Shown here: in pieces, positions 11,781 through 21,308 of the stretch | Position numbering within the stretch: position 1 is the first letter of the stretch | How the letters are laid out: every line of letters begins with the position of its first letter | Origin: Perkinsus olseni | Taxonomy: Eukaryota > Perkinsozoa > Perkinsida > Perkinsidae | Reading direction: 5' to 3' | DNA length: 64,000 nt | NCBI GenBank assembly: GCA_013115135.1 | Contig: JABANP010000030.1 | Coordinates: 180,377 to 244,376 of the forward strand | The notes under the pieces: generated by a model | What the model saw: only the letters and a program-made list of their open reading frames with translations | Database searches by the model: none | Told to the model about the DNA's origin: nothing | Translations under genes and position numbers: made by a program

Positions 11781-12457
11781 GATATGGTATGTTGACGACG
11801 ACAGTGAGTTCGTCGCCATAGTTCTTCAGGCCTTTTGAGGTACTGAGTGTATTATTTCGTTAAGTGGTATACCTGGGTCGACTATGTTAGTGTTGATGGA
11901 CCACTTGTTATTGGTTAAGATGGCCTTTTGTATGTTCCTGCTTGAGTGTTGTTGGACTCTCAACTACCATGGCTCTTTTGGGTTGTTTCGACTACCTCAA
12001 GACGACAAGAACTGGAAGGAACCGCCTTGAACGAGTCTATTTCTTAGTGAAGATTTTCGACAAGTTCTCGGTGTTTGCGAATCGCAAATTGCGATGTTGA
12101 GGCCTTGTACCCATGATGTGTTGTGACTCATGTGGTGTTCGTCCTTTGACGTGAATCGCTGTTTCGCTGACTCAATTGATCAGTGATGGTTATTTACGAG
12201 TACCAGAATTCGCGTTATTCTGGAGCCCGTAGTATTGAGGAATTGCAAGTTTTGCAAGAACTCAAGACGCGCGTTTCGACCCTGTTAATTCCGAGACGGG
12301 AATGATCCGACCTTCGCGATTGGTGATTATCCGGGAATTCTCATTCGAACGCGTTAGTAATGATGTCTGCTTTCATCGTTACTGGTTATAACGTTGTCAA
12401 GGCCGAGATTGAGGCCTTGTAGCGTTTGGTTCAAATTGTATTTGAACATTCTTTGGG
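11781..12457 (+). other. Non-coding spacer inside the Ty3-like element
   Basis: About 680 bp lie between the pol stop and the third ORF. No motif-bearing frame is seen. AGGCCTT heptamers continue here (about 11829, 12101, 12412) although the stretch appears untranslated. It may hold a promoter or splice acceptor for the downstream ORF, but no clear signal can be named. Confidence 0.5.
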
Positions 12458-14348
12458 ATGTCTGACTTCGTCTACGTTCCCCCTCCTAAGAGGTTTCCTC
12501 CCCCGTTGCCACGAGCGGAGCTCAGGCCTTCAAGACCCAGCTCTACGTACCTTTCGGCCTATAACGAGCAAGGTAAAAGGGTGTCACAGCCCTATCGTTA
12601 TGAGCAAGGTAAAAGGGTGTCACATCCCTATCGCTATGCGGATGAACAGGAGTCTACGTCTCGTGGAGAATTGAGGCTGGCAAGGTCTTCCTCTCCTTCG
12701 ATTCCCCGTAGGAATCCTTCGGGTTCATCTAGAATGCCGACCTTGGAGCCCCTCGACAACGTGTCCGTGTCTGAGCGTCGGAGGGATGATGAAGATGATG
12801 GTCGTGTTTTGTGCCTTTCCCTGTTTACGACGAATTGGTCTCCGGAAGTTTCGGCCTTATACGATCTCTTCCGTAGTCGGTATGCTTGCACCGCTATGAT
12901 ATGGGAGCCTTGGTTTGGTAATCCCCCCGCACTCGTTTCCCCCTACGACCAAATTACTGTTCGAGATTACTGTTCAAGGTGGTGTTTGGCACTACCCCAG
13001 GGTCTCCGAGATGCACCGGCGATCGACTTGGTGGATTGCAATGGTCAGGGCCCTGTTCGTAGGAGGCCCCAAGGAGCTCAGGAGCAGGCGCAGGTCTCAG
13101 GCCAACATGTTGTACGATTATCGCCTGCTCCAGGGCATGTCCAAGGAGATCCTACCATGGAGATTATGCCCTCACCTGTCCGACGAGAACCCTCCAGCCC
13201 ACCTTGTTCGGCGAGTATCATGTCGGTGGGGAGTCGGGCCGAGTTGAGCGAGCCCTGTGTCCGTACGGCGACTTCGGCGACGGATCATGAGGTCGTTTCT
13301 TTCATGTCTTCCCCATCGGGCCTTCACTCGGCGAGATCGGTAAAATCTAGCATTCCCCTTGGGGTTTCTCAGGCCTTGGGTCGGGTCGGTATTTCGATTC
13401 CAGAAAGTCCTCCCTTCGAGTTGAACTACAACCACAACTACAGTTATCTTATACCCCGGTTCCCTGCTCAGGCCTTTCACGACCGTTATGATTGGCTTTG
13501 GAAGTGGTCCTTATCAGAAGATGACCGTGACTTGAGGTCCTGGAGGAAGGCAATTGAATCGGCCAGACCAGTGTTGGGTACGACTTGTTATGAACATTTA
13601 AACAGGCCTTATGGTGTTAGCCACGCTACCGTTGCCGGCTTGTGGGACAAAGATCTGTTGGATGCCCCCATTGCCGGGAGAGTACTGTTCGTCTCAGGCC
13701 TTCTGTCTGGCCCCAAAAGGTTTAGTGATGACGATCTTTACTTGCCTTGCCCTTCAGCTTTGTTGAGATGGGTCCAGAGTGCAGGGGTTGGTGCACACCT
13801 GGTAACTTATCATACTCGTGGACTCCGACCTTACAACCCCATTGGAAATTCTGCCAATATTTTTGTATGCTGTGCTAAGCATGCTGAAGAGGGCCTTTTC
13901 AGGTTGACGCGGCAGGCTGCGGCTAGGCCTTTCAGAGACGGGACGGCAGTCCGGGTTGTCCGTGGCCGAAGCCCAGTTCGCTCAGTTGTTGGCCTTGAAC
14001 AAGGCCAAGGCGGTCACTCAGGCCTTGGACGAGTACGCCTTGGAACGGGGAACTACGGTCGGTAACTATAAGGCCTTGGGTAAGTATTTACCTGATCCCT
14101 TCATTGTTCGCAATGATGAATGGGTCGCCACTTCGCCGGAGGAGGTGGCCAAGGCTCATCGTTCGGAGCCAGTCTGTGGACGCCCTACTGCTTATACCTT
14201 TGGGGGCGTTACGATCGACTCTCTTAACGAGTTCTACCGTAGACTCCCCGAGTCCGCCGAGGATGCCACTAAGGCCTTGTCATCTATTGGTCAGCAGTAT
14301 CGTGTGAAGACTGCCGATGGACTTAGGCCTTTGCGTGATGAGCGTTGA
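12458..14348 (+). CDS. Third ORF of the Ty3-like element, unknown function, frame break near 13.9-14.06 kb
   Basis: I do not recognise this protein. The first part (12458-14065, 535 codons) has a Pro/Arg/Ser-rich N-terminus (MSDFVYVPPPKRFPPPLPR). A 12-residue unit EQGKRVSxPYRY is repeated twice (bases 12567-12638). A Trp-rich block follows (DRYDWLWKWSLSEDDRDLRSWRKAI) and then a compact-looking domain. From about 13908 a second frame, shifted +1, is open to 14348 and carries protein-like helical sequence (EAQFAQLLALNKAKAVTQAL), while the first frame degenerates into Gly/Arg-rich text. The real product therefore probably crosses frames. It sits where env-like or accessory genes lie in other elements, but I see no signal peptide, membrane segment or fusion motif. 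AGGCCTT heptamers run through it, so it belongs to the element. Confidence 0.7.
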
Positions 14349-14431
14349 CAGTGGTATGGCGTCGCCGTTAGATTTTTTTACTAACTGTAGTGTTATCTGC
14401 CTTTGTTTTTTTTGAAGGATGGTTCAAGCTT

Positions 14432-14443
14432 GGCGGGGAGGTA
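14432..14443 (+). other. Polypurine tract
   Basis: GGCGGGGAGG followed by TA lies immediately upstream of the 3' LTR start at 14444. This is the expected place and composition for the plus-strand primer of an LTR retrotransposon. Confidence 0.8.
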
Positions 14444-14794
14444 TGTAAGCGGAAGTCATGGGACGACGCTTCGCTCCGCCTTCCGTGATGCATGGTTCTT
14501 TTGTCAGCTTGTCCCATTTAGGCCTTCATCATTGTGACTATTTCGGCAGATCTTTTGGCTAAGCTGCGTAAGCTTAGTACGCTATAATATGTATTAGACT
14601 ATTGAATAGATTCATAACGGTTGATTCCCATTAAGTCCTTTTGTTGGTATTACTACTACTGACTAAGGCCTTATCTGGTGGTATCTTGGAGTGGTTGAGT
14701 TATTCAGTTGGCGCGTGAGTTGGTTCACACACCTACTTCCTTACTATAAGGCTTATTTATATTCTTGTGGTTGAGTACATCAATACCGACCACA
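14444..14794 (+). repeat. 3' LTR of the Ty3-like element
   Basis: 351 bp, identical by reading to 5841-6191, and followed by the CCTT target-duplication copy at 14795-14798. Confidence 0.97.
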
Positions 14795-14911
14795 CCTTTT
14801 CAAGTGGCGCTCGCCCTAAAATCCGTCGCTTCTGTCGCACGACACACTGCGGTTCATCACTGGTCAACTGACGTAACACAACTCATGCTGCTGCACACGA
14901 AAGCAACATTA

Positions 14912-15154
14912 TCATACACTCTCAGGCAAGGCCTCAGCCTCGGGCTCGCACTCCGATACTTCGCTCCTTGTACTGCGAGTGTAGCGTTCGGCTGAATAGA
15001 GCAACGATGACACCAGTGTTACAGAGTTAGGTCGGGTTTCACCTGATTCAATCGCTTCCATCGCTTCCTCGATGGTCTGATACCCTGAAGAAAACCCGTT
15101 TCTGAAGAGATGGTCATAAGTATGCAAGGCGTGGGACTCGAAACCGACACACAC
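14912..15154 (-). CDS. C-terminal exon of an unknown minus-strand gene
   Basis: A minus-strand frame with coding-like acidic composition (TYDHLFRNGFSSGYQTIEEAMEAIESGETRP, then SECEPEAEALPESV) ends in a stop at 14912, only about 120 bp from the 3' LTR. It is probably the end of the same gene as the 15.4-kb exon upstream on this strand, with introns between. No family can be assigned from this piece alone. Confidence 0.4.
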   Translation of the reverse strand: MCVGFESHALHTYDHLFRNGFSSGYQTIEEAMEAIESGETRPNSVTLVSSLLYSAERYTRSTRSEVSECEPEAEALPESV

Positions 15155-15461
15155 TAGTCGTGGAGACTTCGTGGGTCAATGTCAATTAAGGTAGATGCCA
15201 TTGTCGTGCAGAGATGCATCCGCTGATCGCACAATCGCGACAGCTGCAGCATCAACAGGGTGGGGCTTCAGACATGGAACCGTCCTCACCAGGCATGTAT
15301 TCCTTCATCTCGATATTGCATTTTCTACAATGGTACGGTAACGTCGTCCGAGATCTCTTAGCAAGGCAAGACGGGCACACTTCCCTCCGCAGTAACGCAG
15401 CGAGTAGGCCGCGATCGTCCAGATCCTAAAGCTACATGTGTGAGAATGATTTGCACAAACA

Positions 15462-15603
15462 GACCTACTTGCAACGAATTGGCGTCTCCAATGTTACAGC
15501 CATCGATGAAAATCTGCGGCACTGAGGGAGATCCATCGACAGCCAGATGTATTCGCCGAGAACGGTGGAGATTCCGAACGACCTGTCGAGATACTTCATT
15601 CAT
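15462..15603 (-). CDS. Exon with a possible glutaredoxin-like end motif
   Basis: The minus-strand frame EVSRQVVRNLHRS...SVPQIFIDGCNIGDANSLQ stops at a canonical GTAGGT donor. The VPQIFIDG..IG..xxL pattern is the C-terminal substrate-binding part of glutaredoxin-type thioredoxin folds, with one Gly replaced (IGDA for IGGA). The active-site CxxC/S exon was not found upstream, so this is only a suggestion. The next exon may be the 14.9-15.15 kb frame. Confidence 0.3.
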
Positions 15604-16728
15604 GAATCATCACCGGTAATATGTTGGTCACTCATGGGAAACTGCAATATAGACGAAGAAACGGTCGACTCGCCTTACAGTTGAATTCTGGGCACTAATA
15701 AGAAATTCACGGCCACTTGGAAGAAACCGGCTGTCGACGCCGCTTCGGCCGCCTAAGGTGGTTCTTACTAGGCTGATGAGATACGATCTCATCGCGACGA
15801 GATTGCACCTCGGTTTAAATTGTATGGCGATTCGCGACCGCGAGGAGCGATATGCTCTCGAGAACGCAGTCTGCGTCACGCAAGGACGGTTATTCCGCAT
15901 CAAGAGAACACTAAACCCTGTTTTCACTGAATAGAGTCGTCCAACAAGGTTGGAGAAGCTGTTGCAATCTAGCATTAATCGAAACATTCTATCCCAAAGG
16001 ACCTGCTAAATTGGCGGTTTTTGAATTTCACTTCGCATTGAGGAATCAATCTCGGTACTAATACCCGGCATTTCCCAGAATTTTCCAATTTCCAGAGTTT
16101 TGCGCTTTTGAAAGCGTCATCACTAACAAGTATTGATTCATCAGGACAATTGACTGCGTATTTTCGAGATCTACCTCAACGTGCCTGTCTGTCCTCTCTA
16201 CAGTGGCTGACTCGCGGCGTTGGCCGAGGAATATGAAGTCCACCGCGGAGTCACGGTTCATATCGATGACCTTGTGATGTGCACCGAAGACCTTCAGGTG
16301 ATCTCGAATCTGACCAGATGCGAAGCTGTGACACCGTACTAGACTGCCGAACGCGTTTGTAGCAACTGGACACAGAGCGACAGTTCAATTCAAGACTGGC
16401 CCGTTCCTATCATATAGAGTTCATGCCCACATCTGAGCATCGATTTCAGCGCAATGACTCGTACTGCTCAGTGAACGATCCACGAACGTCTTACTAACGC
16501 CCATGCATACCCGCTTCGAGTCCAGATACTCCCTGCGGTTGACTCCTAGAGTAGTTATCAAAACAATGACTTCGGCAGTATATTCGAGGCGCGGTGCCAC
16601 TCGCAATGCAGGAAAGGACATCAACACGACCCAACTGGGAGGCCTCCAGACTTTATGAAAATGACAACTCAACTACCACTGGTGTTGAACTGAAACTAGT
16701 GATCAACATAATACTCAGCGGCTCATGT
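15604..16728. other. Probable intron-rich minus-strand gene region, unresolved
   Basis: Short minus-strand frames (15628-15987, 16058-16261, 16421-16672) could be exons upstream of the glutaredoxin-like exon. I could not chain them with splice sites into one protein, and no motif was recognised. No repeat or RNA gene is seen. Confidence 0.3.
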
Positions 16729-17082
16729 TCACTCCTCCTCGTCGAGGTCTTCAAGGGGCTCATCATCACGGATCTCACACGACCCGGTCGCTCTGTCCGG
16801 TAGGCCCAGCGCTCGTCGTCTTGCACGAATCGCGGAAGCTTGCAACTGGAATCTGTTTCCACTTTCGTGACTAGACCGACCCCTTACCGCTTCTTCCTGC
16901 AGATATATTGCTTCTCGATGCACGGGCAAGAGAAATTCATGTTCCCTTTCGGCGAAGAACTGTAAAAGGATCCCTCCCATGCTGCACAGCATCCCGCCCC
17001 AGCCGACCTTTTCCAACTTAGCTTGCCTTTTTTCGTTCAATTGATAGGCGATGTAGGCCACCGCGATGGTCACAAAAAACAT
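16729..17082 (-). CDS. Small membrane-anchored protein with acidic tail
   Basis: The minus-strand frame of 117 codons opens with one hydrophobic segment (FFVTIAVAYIAYQL) and then a basic stretch (NEKRQAKLEK). A second weakly hydrophobic part follows (GGMLCSMGGILLQFF), then a charged helical region (REHEFLLPVHREAIYLQEEAV), and the acidic end EPLEDLDEEE with a stop. The sequence looks coding and the end is clear, but the first codons may be part of an exon that starts further upstream (17.1-17.3 kb). I do not recognise the family. Confidence 0.5.
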   Translation of the reverse strand: MFFVTIAVAYIAYQLNEKRQAKLEKVGWGGMLCSMGGILLQFFAEREHEFLLPVHREAIYLQEEAVRGRSSHESGNRFQLQASAIRARRRALGLPDRATGSCEIRDDEPLEDLDEEE

Positions 17083-17789
17083 AACTCCCGACCATCTGAG
17101 ATGCCACTGTGCACGCCAGCACCCTGACCATCTATTACTGTCTCGTCTGAGCTCTCGTTCGTCCAGGGAAGAATTTGTAGGGCGGATGTTCGGGGTCGTA
17201 CTGCCAGCAACGAGCGTACGAGGTGCTCAATTGGACTATGCTCTCACCTGCTTCCACCGATCAGGTACATTACGAAGATAGAAATCTCCGCGCTTCTCAG
17301 GGGCTGACAGGAAAACTACAGTCCAACAAACTCAACGGTGTCGAGTTCGAGACGGTTGAATTATACAATCGAAGCCGAAACGAAGTTCTTACACATTCCC
17401 GATGGAGGGCTCGCCATAATACCGATAAAAGAAGTCGAAAGGACACTGAGAGCAACCTATTCGTAAAGGTTCCTTGTCGAAACTTATCTAGCTCCCGAAA
17501 CGAGTGAGCTGACTTCAACTCAAGTCCCACTAGGTTCAAGCAATAAGTATATAATGCACTCAAATCAACCCTGTACACATAGAGGGCAACAGCCAGAAAT
17601 CCAAATGTGCTTATTCAATGGTACTCTCAGGGGCTTCCAATTCCGCACACTATAAACTGATGAACACCGGGGAAGATTCTCACGGCAGCAACGGATGGAG
17701 AACATAGTCCTGGTAGTAAATTGCCGCCGACAAAATACCTGCCATCAATGTTGAACCGCTAGGCTACCCGAAAATTACCTACCAGCCAT

Positions 17790-19182
17790 TGCAAAACCAG
17801 CAAGTCCGCATTGTTTCCTTCTGACCTGTCCGTGCAGTTGATCATTAATTGCTACCATCTTCGCATAATCATCGCTGCTGATTCCACCAGCCTTCGACAG
17901 CGCCGTGCACAGACTGAAAGAAAACAACTTAACATCTATTAGGGTAATCGCATCAACAAGGGATTCAACAAACTATGAGAGAAGCAATTAATGAGTAAGT
18001 AAAATGGATGATCCATGTCGATGCCTCATGAACACCGCCATGATCGAAATTCAACCTTCCGGAGTCTACTGTTCTAGCACTTTGCACGCAAGACGGATAT
18101 CACTCACAACGGCCACAGACGGAGCACGAGGGAGTGGGCCTCACCTCAATCCATCACGAGACTCCTTAACTCTCTTCTCCAGGGACTCAACCAAGTCCCG
18201 GTATCGCGGCGACTCGACTTGAGGTCTTAGTGATCGCTGCCCTGACACGAAAAGATGAAGTTATATCCAATCATCAGCAGTCATCGTTACCTTGCATCTT
18301 GCTGACCAATTGCTTATAAACACTACTGCCTGGCGCAAAGTCTCTGGACACTACCGAAGCTAGATCAACTGTGAGTTTGGATCGCTGCTCGGTACCTGCG
18401 GAAGGGATCAAACAACGCAGTACTCGCAAGAATATCGGAGAGATCTTCTAGGAAAAAAATCATCAAAAATCTAAATCATTGTGGCTGTACTCGACCCACG
18501 TCTTCGAGCAATACAAGCTAGAATGACGAGAAATTCTCGTCGAGAATTGTTGCCGAAACGACCACGGTCCCTGGTTCTACCAAATCGGCCGTCATTTTTC
18601 CAGTGATCCCAGTTGTCCAGACCCTTCTTCACAAGCTCATCGCGCTCCTCGTCAGAGAGGAGATGATCCAAAGACGATACTGACTCTAAGTAAACTGCCA
18701 AGTCATCCAGGTCCAAATTCGACAGAGTCTGGCACGACAGCAAGCTGGGAATAGTCACAGAAGAATCAACCTACTTTCTGTACAAACTCGCGATCACTTC
18801 CGTCCCGATGGACTCTCCTGGCCGCTTTCAGCAACAAGCGGCTTCGGAAATCAGGAGTCATCAGTCCCGGCAAACGCTGGTCCACCTCGACCACCATCCT
18901 GAGGGAAGAGCGGATCATGCGCAGCAAACGCTCTAACTGAATCAGTTGTCGAGTCGAATACATCTGCGAGTATTCCTCATCAAATGTGGAACATATCGGA
19001 AAGTCAACCGCCGCTAGCTTCCCTCCAAAACTAAAACATTTCCACTACCCGCCACTACCTGCTCCAGCTCTTCAATACAGAGTCAAGATTATCAATCACA
19101 TACGAAGCCGCGAAGCCTCCTGAGAGGCCCAAGGTGATGTTACGGATCACCGCTCGGCGGCGAAGTAGCGTAGACGCACTCA
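17790..19182 (-). CDS. Multi-exon protein of unknown function, possible mitochondrial N-terminus
   Basis: An ATG at 19182 opens MSASTLLRRRAVIRNITLGLSGGF, an Arg-rich amphipathic start followed by a short hydrophobic stretch, as in mitochondrial targeting. Further minus-strand exons read: YSTRQLIQLERLLRMIRSSL...GSDREFVQK at about 18963-18770, closing at a GTAGG donor; LSNLDLDDLAVYLESVSSLDHLLSDEERDELVKKGL at about 18758-18590; GTEQRSKLTVDLASVVSRDF at about 18400-18290; and LCTALSKAGGISSDDYAKMVAINDQLHG at about 17915-17830. They are helical and charged with no enzyme motif known to me. That they form one gene is inferred from spacing and strand. Upstream of the ATG, at 19246-19260, is one copy of the TTTCGTGGCGCGCG motif. 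Confidence 0.5.
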
Positions 19183-19435
19183 TTCAGGCAAAGTTGAAAA
19201 CAAATCTGCGTGTCAACCTGGTGAGTAAGAGACAACGAAACCTCCCGCGCGCCACGAAATCCCCAGCAACACAATGCCCATTTCCCATCAGCAAGTGTTG
19301 AGCATGACAAGTTCTACCGCCGCTCATAAATGGATAAGTCTCCCATCGTGAAGGGTGGCGGTGCAACACGAGGTGGAAGAGGCCGCCCAGGCCTCCGGTC
19401 AGCTAACGCTGAAACCTGAATAGATCTTACTCTTA

Positions 19436-20972
19436 CTAGAGAAACTTCCTGAACGGAGGTACATCTTCCCGTGGGGATCGTAGTGGTAACATCCTGGCCG
19501 ACTGCGCTGTACGCAACAGCGATACCTCGGATTCCCTTAGAGAATCCTCGGCGACGCCCCGGATGAGATTCCGCGATCGCGCGGTTGCACCCGACGCTTC
19601 CCGCCTGAGAGAAAGCCTCTCACCGTCTTGCCCTGTGCTTCCTGAAATTACTCTAGTCGCCGTGGCGACGGCGGTATGGCAAACCTCTTCCTCATCGCAG
19701 TCAACTTCACCTCGACCGCTGACTCTAACCAGCAGCATCAACCTTCACCGCGCCACGAAACTCTCACCAGTATTATCCTCTTCCGGACCATTCCGACCGC
19801 CTAGCGACACGAAAGTCGAGGTTGACCGAGGCGTCTGAGTCATAGAGCCTCCGATACGGATGACCAACCTCATCCCATCTCACAGTGGATCCGCTACTGC
19901 ACGGCCTGTTAACTGCCATTCCCACTCTTGGCGGCTTGCCAACCATCCTTGGCACATGTCCATCGGCCTGAGCTGGACCAGATCATGGCCCGTGTCCATG
20001 ATAGCACCAACTTGATGGTCTTCAGGGGAAGTCTCCTTCTCCACGGATTCCTTCAGGTACTTAGTAGCCCGGAGTGCCGCTGATAGCATCGACCGTACAT
20101 GGAAATCGAAACCTTTCAAACACAAGAGAAAATCTTCCTCGTACTTTATTCAAATCGTCGATGTCCTTCGACCCCATTTCTGAAAACCCATGATGGTCAT
20201 GACCACCGTCAGGCTCCATTTTCAAGTTTCGAAGCTGACTCGTCTGAAATCCGCCGGACAGCCATGACGAATGAGATCATACTCCGACGGCGCCTCGCAG
20301 TGCGGCGAGCAATTGCGATTCGCGAGCTCGGGGAGACCCCTCCTAAAGCCCGATCGAACAACTAAATCGGGCCTACTGAAATCGTAAGGTCCCTACCAAA
20401 TCGGCCCAGAAGCTTGGTTTGAATATCCGCTATCACTACCAGATTCTCGTAAGCATCCTCATTCGGACAGGGCCAGCAGGCGACGCCCGTCCACGGCCCA
20501 GGTCCAGAAGGAGGAGCCTCTGGTACCAATTCCCAGCTGACTCGAAGGACTCCAGGGAAGGGAGATGACGCCATTAAAAAGCCTGTTACCTACAACGTTC
20601 CCATCACTTCAGCCTGGATACTCCCTCGTTGCATGAAACTCAACCGCGATACTACAGACAGATACTACAGACAGATACCGCAGACCGTCCGGGGGATTAT
20701 TGGCGATGAAGAGAGGAGAACAGGCTCTCCGCCTCACACAAATGCGAGAGTCCTAGAAAGCACTGAGAAGCTCTTGAAGACGTCAACCCTCTCTCACCTA
20801 CCTCCGGGACCCACCGGATCAAGAGGAGACCAGAGTGTCCGGTCAACCGGTAGATAGTGATTAAATCGGAAGCAACCGTAATGATCTGGATCTTCACATC
20901 ATCACCTTTGCTCATCAATATGATCCCCTTCACAAATCGGCCCATTCCATCGTCCACTACATTTCGCACCAT
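19436..20972 (-). CDS. Intron-rich minus-strand gene(s), unknown function
   Basis: Several coding-like minus-strand exons occur here. MGRFVKGIILMSKGDDVKIQIITVASDL lies at about 20950-20860. MASSPFPGVLRVSWELVPEAPPSGPGPW lies at 20574 onward, MEPDGGHDHHGFSEMGSKDIDDLNKV at about 20225-20145, and FHVRSMLSAALRATKYLKESVEKETSPEDHQVGAIMDTG at about 20105-19985. A 43-nt intron (19767-19725, GTGAGAG...TTAG) carries the TTTCGTGGCGCG motif. The exons may form one or two genes. No family is recognised. Confidence 0.4.
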
Positions 20973-21308
20973 CTTCCGAAGGATGGAACATCAGCAACCC
21001 ACTCTAGATTCAAACAAGCTAGAACTCAACCCCAAGGGGAGATTTTGGAAAGTATTCGCAATCCACAAAGCGACGTTAATGATGGTATTTTCGAAACAAC
21101 GCGTACGTGCAGTGTCTCGTATAGGAAGGCATCGGGTTACGCTACGACAGCACTAGGAACGTTGAGACTGGTCAAAGTCTAGCCGTCGCGGGAATCGCCG
21201 AAAGTCTCGTTAGGCTCTTCATCTGAATGAACAACAGTAAGTGTGCGCAGCTAGTCTACTGAGTAGGTCGAAGGACTCTACTCTGCTGGCATAGCTAGAT
21301 TGCGCACA

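Larger units (their letters stand above)
5841..14794 (+). mobile_element. Ty3/gypsy-like LTR retrotransposon, apparently complete
   Basis: The element is 8954 bp long with identical 351-bp LTRs (TG...CA), a 4-bp target duplication CCTT (5837-5840 and 14795-14798), a primer-binding site, a polypurine tract, gag, pol in the order protease, reverse transcriptase, RNase H, integrase, and an extra ORF between pol and the 3' LTR. Pol order and the reverse transcriptase/integrase motifs place it in the Ty3/gypsy group. LTR identity implies recent insertion. Gag and pol are linked by a -1 frameshift signal. The heptamer AGGCCTT is spread through the whole element (see findings). It sits between the Rab1-like gene and a minus-strand gene set and does not visibly disrupt either. 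Confidence 0.95.
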
